Positions 1 through 6,968 of a DNA stretch of 64,000 bases are shown one piece after another (position 1 is the stretch's first letter; every line of letters begins with the position of its first letter). Below the pieces are notes generated by a model. It was not told where the DNA came from. It saw only the letters and a list, made by a program, of their open reading frames with translations, and did not search any database. Position numbers and translations under genes: made by a program. The DNA comes from Zoogloea sp. 1C4 (lineage in GTDB: Bacteria > Pseudomonadota > Gammaproteobacteria > Burkholderiales > Rhodocyclaceae), in assembly GCF_009469605.1 (NCBI RefSeq), contig NZ_SSXU01000001.1:372001-436000 (forward strand), read 5' to 3'.

Positions 1-1434
1 GGCATCTACAATAGCGTCGAATCGCGCTCGCCGTCCCATTACGCCGGCACCTACGGCGCGGCCCGCAGCCTGCCCGCGCTGCGCACCATCGAAGCCAGCC
101 CGCGCTACCAGACCTACCACGACCCGCTCACCCAGCTGCCCAACAACGAGCTCTTCCAGGATCGCCTCAACCTGGCGATCACCCAGGCCAAGCGGCGCAA
201 GGGGCTCATCGCGGTCATGTTCATCGACATGGACCGCTTCAAGCAGGTGAACGAAACCCACGGCCAGGGCGAAGGCGACGCCCTGCTGCGCTCGGTGGCC
301 CTGCGCCTCAAGCAGTGCCTGCGCCGGGGCGACACCCTTACCCGCCACCGCAGCGACGAGTTCGTGGTGCTGCTGCCCGACATCAACGACCAGGAAGACG
401 CCCGCGCCATCGCCGAGAAGGTGCTGCTCGCCTTCCGCAAGCCCTTCCCCTTGAGCGAGGGCGAGGTGCTCATCACCATCAGCATGGGCATCGCCCTGCA
501 CCCCGAAGACGGCGACACCGCCGAGGATCTGGTCCAGCACGCCAGCGTGGCGATGCACCAGGTCAAGGGTGACGGCCGCAACGCCTACAGTTTCTTTTCG
601 CCGGACATGCACGCCAGCTACCGCACGCGGGTGTCCCTCGAAAAGGAATTGCGCCAGGCCATCAGCCGCAACGAATTCGAGCTGCACTACCAGCCGCTGG
701 TCAGCCTCTCGCAGGATCGCATCACCGGCATGGAAGCCCTCGTGCGCTGGCGCCACCCGTCCCACGGCATCGTCGCGCCATCGCGCTTCATCCACTTTGC
801 CGAAGAAGCCGGGATCATCCACGACATCAGCCGCTGGGTGCTCGAGACCGGCTGTGCCCAGCTGGCCGTGTGGCGCCGCCAGTTCCCCGATCTGCGCCTC
901 ACCGCCAATCTCTCGTCGCGGGATTTCGACCAGTCCGACCTCTCCGACACCATCTCCCGCACCCTGTCGCGCAACGGCCTAGCCGCCGGCAGCCTGGAGC
1001 TCGAGATCGCCGAGAGCCTGCTCCTCGAGAACACCGAGCGCGTCGCCCCGCGCCTGCAAAACCTGCGCGAACTGGGCGTCGGCGTGTCGATCCACGATTT
1101 CGGCACCGGCTATTCGTCCCTCGTGAGCCTGCAGCGCTTCGGCGTCACTCGCCTGAAGATCGACCGCAGCTTCGTGCGGGACATGAACGGCCACGGCAAC
1201 CACCCCATCATCAGCGCCATCGCCGGCATCGCCCAGGGTTTCGACATCCGCCTGGCCGCCGAAGGCGTCGAGCGCGGCGAGCAGATGACCACCCTAGACG
1301 GCATGGGCTGCGACGAGATGCAGGGCTTCTACTTCTCCCGGCCGGTGGATGCAGAAGCCGCCACCCGCCTCCTGCGGGATTTCCGCCCCTCCCGCGTGAG
1401 CCACGGCAACACCGGGGCGCCGGCCGCATCCTGA
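1..1434 (+). CDS. GGDEF/EAL domain protein, degenerate, 5' truncated by window edge
   Basis: The frame is open from the first base, so the N-terminal sensory part lies outside the window. A GGDEF-like domain follows: the D-x-D-x-F-K metal/substrate stretch (IDMDRFKQVNE) is kept, but the signature reads RSDEF instead of GGDEF, so cyclase activity is unlikely. An EAL domain comes next: EALVRWRHP is present, as are the Asn of TANLSS, the Lys of LKIDRSF, the Glu of AAEGVE and QGFYFSRP. The usual DDFGTG loop is HDFGTG, so one metal-binding Asp is replaced by His. From family knowledge this is a c-di-GMP signalling protein. From these substitutions I infer a receptor or a weak phosphodiesterase. 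The next gene follows on the same strand after 73 bp. Confidence 0.88.
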   Translation, partial: GIYNSVESRSPSHYAGTYGAARSLPALRTIEASPRYQTYHDPLTQLPNNELFQDRLNLAITQAKRRKGLIAVMFIDMDRFKQVNETHGQGEGDALLRSVALRLKQCLRRGDTLTRHRSDEFVVLLPDINDQEDARAIAEKVLLAFRKPFPLSEGEVLITISMGIALHPEDGDTAEDLVQHASVAMHQVKGDGRNAYSFFSPDMHASYRTRVSLEKELRQAISRNEFELHYQPLVSLSQDRITGMEALVRWRHPSHGIVAPSRFIHFAEEAGIIHDISRWVLETGCAQLAVWRRQFPDLRLTANLSSRDFDQSDLSDTISRTLSRNGLAAGSLELEIAESLLLENTERVAPRLQNLRELGVGVSIHDFGTGYSSLVSLQRFGVTRLKIDRSFVRDMNGHGNHPIISAIAGIAQGFDIRLAAEGVERGEQMTTLDGMGCDEMQGFYFSRPVDAEAATRLLRDFRPSRVSHGNTGAPAAS

Positions 1435-1507
1435 ACGGCCAGCCACCTCAAACCGTCATGTTTCGCCGCTAGATTTGCCCCATCGTCGAACCCTCGAGGT
1501 CCTCGCC

Positions 1508-1726
1508 ATGGGAATCTACCGCCTCATCCTCGCCTCCCCCCGCCAGCCCGAAGCCCCCAGGCTGGTCGCCGAACACATCGACCCGTCGTGGCTCAAGCAG
1601 CGCGGCTACGAGATCGCCCGCACCCTGGGCGACGCCGCTGCGGTCTGGGCCGCCCGCCCGGGCAGCGACAGGCAGCTCGCCCTTCACTGCCGCACGGGGC
1701 ACGCGCTCGCCATCGTCAGCGCCTGA
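1508..1726 (+). CDS. Small protein of unknown function (72 aa)
   Basis: I chose the ATG preceded by a GAGG-type ribosome site 8 bases upstream. A TTG 33 bases earlier is in frame but lacks a site. The product begins MGIYRLILAS and has a hydrophilic, mildly basic middle, two closely spaced His residues flanking a Cys (LHCRTGH), and no signal peptide or membrane segment. No family was recognised. It sits just after the GGDEF/EAL gene and faces the SPOR gene. High coding-like composition and the ribosome site are the main support. Confidence 0.5.
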   Translation: MGIYRLILASPRQPEAPRLVAEHIDPSWLKQRGYEIARTLGDAAAVWAARPGSDRQLALHCRTGHALAIVSA

Positions 1727-1746
1727 AACCGGCGCCGTAAACGGCA

Positions 1747-1772
1747 AGCGGCGGACCACACGGCCCGCCGCT
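1747..1772. terminator. Hairpin between convergent genes
   Basis: An 8-bp perfect stem (AGCGGCGG at 1747-1754 with CCGCCGCT at 1765-1772) and a 10-base loop lie in the 66-bp gap between two genes that end towards each other. There is no clear T-run, so a bidirectional terminator role is inferred from position. Confidence 0.4.
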
Positions 1773-1792
1773 CGAGATTACGGAGGACAGGT

Positions 1793-2653
1793 TCAGCGCC
1801 GGAAGGGAATCAGCTCCCCGGCAGAAAAACCCTTGTCCTGCAGGCGGTTCTGGGCCGCGACGGCGTCACGCCGGTCGTTGAAAGGCCCCACCACCACCCG
1901 GGTTTCCAGCTGGGCCGGGATGCCCGCCGCCGACAACCGGGAACGCAGCGCCTCGGCCTGAGCCGCCGTCCCGAACACCCCCACCTGGACCGCGTAGCCG
2001 CCCTGGGCGTCGCTCGCGACAGGCGTCTTGACCACCGCAACAGGTGCGGGCACCGCCGCAGCCGGCGCGGGCGCAGCAACCGCGGCCGGCGCCGTTGCCG
2101 GTGTCGATGCGGGGGTCGCAGCCGAAGGGGCGGCAGAAGGCACGGCCACCCCACGGGGCTGCGTTGCCTGCGCCACGGGCGCAACCGCCGGGGCCACTGC
2201 GGCAGGCGCCGCGTCACGCTTGCGGGCCGGCTCGGCAGCTGGCGCAGCCACCACGCTCTGGGAACCCGGCCGCAGCACCGGACGGGTCTCCTCGACCGGC
2301 TTGCGGGTACGTTCGACGAGCCTGTCGCCCTTGTCACCGGTGGGCAGCGGCGGCGGCGTCGAACTGCCCTCGACGGGCGGCTGTGGTTCGGGTTCGGTCG
2401 GCGCCGCGGCGCGCACCACGTCGGGCGGGGCATCGCGGCCGGGCTCGGGCAGCGGCGTCACCTGGGCCGGCGCGATCGGCTTGGTGGGCACCACCGCCGC
2501 CTCGGGCTGAGGCGGCCGGGATAGGTGATCAAAAACCGCCAGGCCGCCCAGGAGGACGGCAATCAGCCCCCCTGCGACGCCCGCGCGTACCCACAGCTGC
2601 CGGCGGGGATCTTCGTCCTCGTCATCGTCCGGCACATCCGGTCTGTCCGTCAT
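1793..2653 (-). CDS. SPOR domain membrane protein
   Basis: 286 residues. An acidic cytoplasmic head (DDDEDED) is followed by one membrane segment near residues 24-42, a long Pro/Ala-rich periplasmic linker of about 150 residues, and a C-terminal SPOR domain from about residue 215 (GGYAVQVGVFGTAAQAEALR, later VVVGPFNDRRDA). SPOR domains bind denuded peptidoglycan glycans at the septum, so a cell-division or envelope role like FtsN/DedD is likely. The start overlaps the stop of the DUF2802 gene by 4 bases (ATGA), so the two are probably translated together. Confidence 0.82.
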   Translation of the reverse strand: MTDRPDVPDDDEDEDPRRQLWVRAGVAGGLIAVLLGGLAVFDHLSRPPQPEAAVVPTKPIAPAQVTPLPEPGRDAPPDVVRAAAPTEPEPQPPVEGSSTPPPLPTGDKGDRLVERTRKPVEETRPVLRPGSQSVVAAPAAEPARKRDAAPAAVAPAVAPVAQATQPRGVAVPSAAPSAATPASTPATAPAAVAAPAPAAAVPAPVAVVKTPVASDAQGGYAVQVGVFGTAAQAEALRSRLSAAGIPAQLETRVVVGPFNDRRDAVAAQNRLQDKGFSAGELIPFRR

Positions 2654-3171
2654 GCTCCCCCCTCGGCCCGCGCCAGCGCGCAGACCAGTTCGGCTTCTGC
2701 CACCGAGATTCCACAGTGCTCCGCAATCTGGCTTGCGGGAATGCCGCGCCCGGCCAGCAGCATGGCCTCGGAGTGCTGCGGCGACTCCGGCCGCACATAC
2801 TGGGCTTGCGGCTGGGCCTGGGCCCGATCATGGGCCAACTGCATTTCATTGAGATCAAGGCGCAGGGCCACCAGCTCGCTGCGCAGGAAATCCTGTTCGG
2901 TGCGCAGCTGGGCCACATCCCGACGCAGCTGCTGGATCTCGAGTTCGTTGAGGGTCTCCTGGGGCACTTCGAGCGGGTTGTGCGGCGCCATCGGGGCGGG
3001 CGCCGGCATGGCCGCAACGTCGGCCACCACCGTCTGGGGCGAGCGGCCGGGGGCTTCCGCGGTGCTGGCGGCCTTGCCCGGCAGGGCCAGACGGAACAGG
3101 ATGATCGCCAGATAGATGGAGAGCACGGCGACCAGCGCCCAGACACCCTCCCGCAGACCTACATCGATCAT
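2650..3171 (-). CDS. DUF2802 membrane-anchored coiled-coil protein
   Basis: 173 residues. One N-terminal membrane segment (about residues 8-28, WALVAVLSIYLAIILF) is followed by a Pro/Ala linker, a predicted coiled coil rich in Glu/Leu/Arg (about 65-110), and a C-terminal helix-turn-helix-like DUF2802 segment (GIPASQIAEHCGISVAEAEL). Family function is unknown; members are often found beside flagellar or division genes. It is first in a two-gene unit with the SPOR gene (ATGA overlap) and is divergent from the YdcF-like gene across 171 bp that must hold both promoters. Confidence 0.72.
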   Translation of the reverse strand: MIDVGLREGVWALVAVLSIYLAIILFRLALPGKAASTAEAPGRSPQTVVADVAAMPAPAPMAPHNPLEVPQETLNELEIQQLRRDVAQLRTEQDFLRSELVALRLDLNEMQLAHDRAQAQPQAQYVRPESPQHSEAMLLAGRGIPASQIAEHCGISVAEAELVCALARAEGGA

Positions 3172-3342
3172 CGGCCCGGCTCCCTGGCTGCGGCGCCGCA
3201 TTCTTTTGACTGAAACCTTTGGCTGACGATGATCGTTCCCCTGGAAACCGGCGCTTGTACGACATGAATTTGACGCTGCGATAATAGCCGCGTGCCTCTT
3301 CAGCCACAATGCGACTTCTTCGTCTGTGCGCGTCTTTTCATC

Positions 3343-4089
3343 ATGTTCTTCGTCAAAAAGCTGATCGCCCTGCTTCTGATGCCCCCGCTGGCCCCGCTGA
3401 TCCTGATCTGCGCCGGACTGCTGCTGCTCCGCTGGCGTCCGCGCGCAGGACGCGTGCTGGCCTGGAGCGGCCTCGCCCTGGCCCTGCTGGTGACGACGCC
3501 TCCGGTGGTGGACGCCCTCCTCGACGGCCTCGAAGAGATCCCGGTGCTTCAGCCGACGCAACTGGCCGACGCGGGGGCGATCGTGATTCTGGGCGGCGGC
3601 GCGCGCACCAACGCGCCGGAATTCGGCGGCCAGACGGTCAATCGGCTCACCCTCGAACGGGTGCGCTACGGCGCCCGCCTGGCCCGTCAGTCGGGCCTGC
3701 CGGTGCTGGTGAGCGGCGGCGCGCCAAGCGGCAGCCAGCCCGAAGCCGAGCTGATGAAGACCGCGCTGGAAGAGGATTTCCGGCTGCCCGTGAAGTGGGT
3801 GGAAGCCGCCTCGCTGGACACCCGCGACAATGCCCGGATGAGCGCCGCGCTGCTGCACACCGAGGGCGTGAAACGGGTGGTGCTGGTGACCCACGCCGCC
3901 CACATGCGCCGCTCGGTGGAAGCATTCGAGGCGGCCGGGCTGGCGGTGATCCCCGCGCCGACCGGCTTCTTCCGCCGCGGCCCGGCCGACGACACCCTGC
4001 CCCGCCTGCCCAACATGAACTCGACCTACGCCGGCACCTACGCCATCCACGAATGGCTGGGCCTGCTGGCCTACCGCCTCAACCGCTGA
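3343..4089 (+). CDS. YdcF/ElyC-like DUF218 membrane protein
   Basis: 248 residues from the ATG giving MFFVKKLIALLL; an in-frame upstream ATG would add 17 poorly hydrophobic residues. Two hydrophobic stretches fill residues 4-58. The DUF218 domain follows, with GAIVILGGGA, LVSGGAPSG, a DTRDNA motif and VVLVTHAAHMRRS, the standard set of this fold. E. coli ElyC (YcbC) and SanA in this family affect envelope integrity and lipid-carrier-dependent peptidoglycan synthesis, so an inner-membrane envelope role is inferred. A small Cys-rich gene follows after 26 bp. Confidence 0.82.
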   Translation: MFFVKKLIALLLMPPLAPLILICAGLLLLRWRPRAGRVLAWSGLALALLVTTPPVVDALLDGLEEIPVLQPTQLADAGAIVILGGGARTNAPEFGGQTVNRLTLERVRYGARLARQSGLPVLVSGGAPSGSQPEAELMKTALEEDFRLPVKWVEAASLDTRDNARMSAALLHTEGVKRVVLVTHAAHMRRSVEAFEAAGLAVIPAPTGFFRRGPADDTLPRLPNMNSTYAGTYAIHEWLGLLAYRLNR

Positions 4090-4115
4090 ACCCCACCCTT
4101 CACCCAGACCGCCCC

Positions 4116-4313
4116 ATGCCCGACGACACCCGCCCCAACGACGACGCCTGCCGGCAATGCCGCTTCTTCATGGCCGCCGAGAGCACCCTCGGCACCTGCC
4201 ATCGCTACCCACCGGCCTTCGCCGGCGCCCAGTCACCCCGCGAGGATCACCACTGGCGTTTTCCGATCGTCAGCGGGCTGGCCTGGTGCGGCGAATTCAG
4301 GCCACGGCACTGA
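4116..4313 (+). CDS. Small cysteine-rich protein (65 aa)
   Basis: 65 residues starting MPDDTRPNDD. Four Cys occur as CRQC near the N terminus, GTC in the middle and WCGEF near the end, with several His and aromatic residues between. This C-x2-C ... C ... C layout suggests a zinc or iron-sulfur site, but I do not recognise the family. It lies 26 bp after the YdcF-like gene on the same strand and converges with the crotonase gene only 6 bp away. Confidence 0.6.
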   Translation: MPDDTRPNDDACRQCRFFMAAESTLGTCHRYPPAFAGAQSPREDHHWRFPIVSGLAWCGEFRPRH

Positions 4314-4319
4314 GGCACC

Positions 4320-5117
4320 TCAGCGGCTGAAGCTGGCCTTGCGCTTGCCCAAGAAGGCGTTGATGCCCTCGTCGAAATCCGGCCGGGCCGAACAGCGGGC
4401 AAAGGCTTCGGCCTCCAGCAGCAGCTGGGTGTCGAGGCTCTGGTCGGGCGACTGGTTGAGCAGGCGCTTCATCTCGGCGTAGGTCTCCCGCGGGCCGTTC
4501 AGGATGCGGCCGACCAGGGTGGCCACCGCGTTGTCCAGTTCGGCCAGCGGCACGACCCGGTTCACCACGCCCAGGCGCTGGGCTTCGGTGGCGTCGAAGC
4601 GATCGGCCATCAGCAACAGCTCGAAGGCCTTGTGGCGCCCGACGATACGCGGCAGGAACCACGACACCCCGCCGTCGCCCGACAGGGCGATGCTGGCGTA
4701 GGCGGTGGTGAAATAGGCGTTGTCGGCCGCCACCACCATGTCGCAGCCCAGCGCCAGCGACAGGCCAAAGCCCGCGCAGGCGCCATGCACGCGGCCGATC
4801 ACCGGCACGCGCAGTTCGGCCAGGGCCTCGACGCTGCGGTTGATGTGCTGCTCGATGGTCGCCCGGAAGCTGGCGATCCGGCTCTCCGGCGACAGGTGCA
4901 GCTGGCCGGCAAAATCCTTGAGATCGCCCCCGGCCATGAAGTGGTCGCCGGCGCCCTGGATCACCACCACCCGCAGGTCGTCCCGATGGGCGAGCTGGGC
5001 GGTCACGTCGGACAGGGCGTGCATCATGTCGAAGGACAACGCATTGAGCGCCTTCGGCCGGTTGAGGGTCAGCGTCGCGACGCCGTCTGCCATGTCGAGC
5101 AGGATGGGAGAGGTCAT
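4320..5117 (-). CDS. Enoyl-CoA hydratase/isomerase (crotonase) family protein, isomerase-like active site
   Basis: 265 residues, starting at MTSPILLDMADG. Crotonase-fold landmarks are present: LTLNRPKALNALS near the N terminus, FMAGGDLKDF (first oxyanion-hole strand) and HGACAGFGLSLALGCDM (second). The two glutamates of true hydratases (in GGGxE and PE) are not there: the positions read GFGL and AYAS. Instead an Asp occurs in SGDGGVSWFLP, as in PaaG-type enoyl-CoA isomerases. I therefore favour isomerization or a related reaction over hydration. The acyl-CoA ligase gene lies 88 bp upstream on the same strand, suggesting shared use in acyl-CoA breakdown. Confidence 0.82.
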   Translation of the reverse strand: MTSPILLDMADGVATLTLNRPKALNALSFDMMHALSDVTAQLAHRDDLRVVVIQGAGDHFMAGGDLKDFAGQLHLSPESRIASFRATIEQHINRSVEALAELRVPVIGRVHGACAGFGLSLALGCDMVVAADNAYFTTAYASIALSGDGGVSWFLPRIVGRHKAFELLLMADRFDATEAQRLGVVNRVVPLAELDNAVATLVGRILNGPRETYAEMKRLLNQSPDQSLDTQLLLEAEAFARCSARPDFDEGINAFLGKRKASFSR

Positions 5118-5205
5118 GAAAGGCGGTTCCTGTGGTTCAAGATTCGGTAGGCGCCATTCTGCCCCCTGAGCCCGGACGACGAAAGCCGCCCAGGCCTGCA
5201 TCCGC

Positions 5206-6870
5206 TCAGCCGGCGGCGTAGCGCTCGCGCATCTGGCGCTTGTTGATCTTGCCGACGCTGGTCTTCTCGAGGCTGTCGGCAAAGCGCACCTGATCCGGCA
5301 AGGCGAAGCGGGAAATCCGCCCTGCGTCGGCAAAGGCGCGCAGGTGGGCGATGATGTCCTCCGCCGTCAGACCTTCGGCGCCGGCCTTGGGCACCACCAC
5401 CGGCAGCGGACGCTCGCCCCAGCGGGCGTCGGGCACACCCAGCACGGCCACCTCGGCCACCGCCGGGTGCTGGGAGATCAGGGTCTCGATCTCCAGCGAC
5501 GAGATCCACTCACCGCCCGACTTGATGACGTCCTTGATGCGGTCGGTGATCTGCAGCGAACCGCTCGGCGCGATGCGGCCGATGTCCTGGGTGTGCAGCC
5601 AACCGCCGCGCCACAGGTGGGCGGTGGCGTCGGCGTCCTTCAGGTAGCCCTGGGTGAGCCACGGGGCACGCACGACCACCTCGCCCTGGGCCTGGTCGTC
5701 GTGGGCCACGTCGTCCAGGTTGCCGTCGACGATGCGCAGGTTCACAAGCGGAATCGGCAGACCGGTACGGCAGCGGTTCGGCACGGTCTGCTCGGGCGGC
5801 AGGTCCAGGTCGGCGGGCTTGAGCTGGGCGAGGGTCAGGATCGGGCAGGTTTCGGACATGCCGTAGCCGGTAAACACGTCCATCCCCCGCGCCACCGCCT
5901 GGGTCGCGAGGCCCACGGTGAACGCCGAGCCGCCGATCACCATCTTCCAGCCGGTGAGGTTCATCTCCTTGGCGGCCGGCGCCAGCAGGAGCATCTGCAG
6001 GATGGTGGGCACGCAGTGGGAGAAGGTCACGCCTTCGGTGCGGCGCAGCTGCAGCAGCATGTCGGGCACGTAGCGGCCCGGGTAGACCTGCTTCACGCCC
6101 AGCATGGTTGCCACGTAAGGCAGGCCCCAGGCGTGGACGTGGAACATCGGGGTGATCGGCATGTACACGTCGCCCCGATGGAAACGCTGGCCCGACACCG
6201 CGCCGGCCAGCCCGCCGAGGGTGCCGAGGGTGTGGAGCACCAGCTGGCGATGGCTGAAGAACACGCCCTTCGGCAGGCCCGTGGTGCCGGTGGTGTAGAA
6301 GGTGGTGGCGCGGGTGTTCTCGTCGAAATCCGGAAACGCGTGCTGCGGATCGGCGGCCGCCAGCAGGGCTTCGTACTCGCCCACGGCGCCAACGGCGGCC
6401 GGGTCGCAGGGCTCGTCGGAGAGCAGCACGATGCGCTTGAGCTTGGGCAGGCGGTCGCGGATGCCGTCGAGGATGGGCAGGAATTCGGTGTTGATGAGCA
6501 GCGTCTCGGCGCCGCAGTGGTCGATGGTGTAGGCGATCTGCTCGGGCGACAGGCGCACGTTCACGGTCATCAGCACCGCGCCCAGCATCGGGATCGCGAA
6601 GTAGCTCTCGAGGTAGCGGTGAGAATCCCAGTCGGCCACCGCCACGGTGTCGCCAAAGCCCACGCCGAGCCGGCTGAGGGCGCTGCCCAGGCGGCCGATG
6701 CGGGCGCCGAGATCGCGATAGGTGTGGCGGCACACGTCGCGATAGACGATCTCCTGATCGGGCGCGTGGGCCAGCGGCGTGTGCAGGAGCTGCTTGATGA
6801 GCAGCGGGTAGGCGTAGGGCTGGTCGGCGGACGCGGCGGCGTCTCCGGCGGCGCGGATATCGGTTTGCAC
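5206..6870 (-). CDS. AMP-dependent acyl-CoA synthetase (fatty/aryl-acid CoA ligase)
   Basis: 554 residues, usual for medium/long-chain acyl-CoA ligases. It carries the phosphate-binding loop FYTTGTTGLPKGV (about residue 190), the GYGMSETCP adenylate motif (about 335), GWLHTQDIG, the hinge and A8 region DRIKDVIKSGGEWIS (about 440) and the catalytic Lys of SVGKINKRQ at the C terminus. It activates a carboxylic acid with ATP and CoA in the cytoplasm. Chain length cannot be told from sequence alone; its place among beta-oxidation genes suggests fatty acids. The crotonase-family gene follows downstream. Confidence 0.9.
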   Translation of the reverse strand: MQTDIRAAGDAAASADQPYAYPLLIKQLLHTPLAHAPDQEIVYRDVCRHTYRDLGARIGRLGSALSRLGVGFGDTVAVADWDSHRYLESYFAIPMLGAVLMTVNVRLSPEQIAYTIDHCGAETLLINTEFLPILDGIRDRLPKLKRIVLLSDEPCDPAAVGAVGEYEALLAAADPQHAFPDFDENTRATTFYTTGTTGLPKGVFFSHRQLVLHTLGTLGGLAGAVSGQRFHRGDVYMPITPMFHVHAWGLPYVATMLGVKQVYPGRYVPDMLLQLRRTEGVTFSHCVPTILQMLLLAPAAKEMNLTGWKMVIGGSAFTVGLATQAVARGMDVFTGYGMSETCPILTLAQLKPADLDLPPEQTVPNRCRTGLPIPLVNLRIVDGNLDDVAHDDQAQGEVVVRAPWLTQGYLKDADATAHLWRGGWLHTQDIGRIAPSGSLQITDRIKDVIKSGGEWISSLEIETLISQHPAVAEVAVLGVPDARWGERPLPVVVPKAGAEGLTAEDIIAHLRAFADAGRISRFALPDQVRFADSLEKTSVGKINKRQMRERYAAG

Positions 6871-6939
6871 GATTGTCTCCTCGGGCTGTTATGGTCTGAC
6901 GGAAGCGTCGGCAGCTTAGCCGGAGGGCGGGGTGAAATC

Positions 6940-6958
6940 GCCCCCCCGAAAGGGGGGC
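6940..6958 (-). terminator. GC-rich hairpin after the LuxR-type regulator gene
   Basis: A 7-bp perfect stem (GCCCCCC at 6940-6946 with GGGGGGC at 6952-6958) and a CGAAA loop lie 11 bases past the stop of the leftward regulator gene. Read leftward it is followed by GATTTC. It works as a plausible intrinsic terminator and resembles a common betaproteobacterial G/C repeat. Confidence 0.5.
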
Positions 6959-6968
6959 TGGCGGGGCG

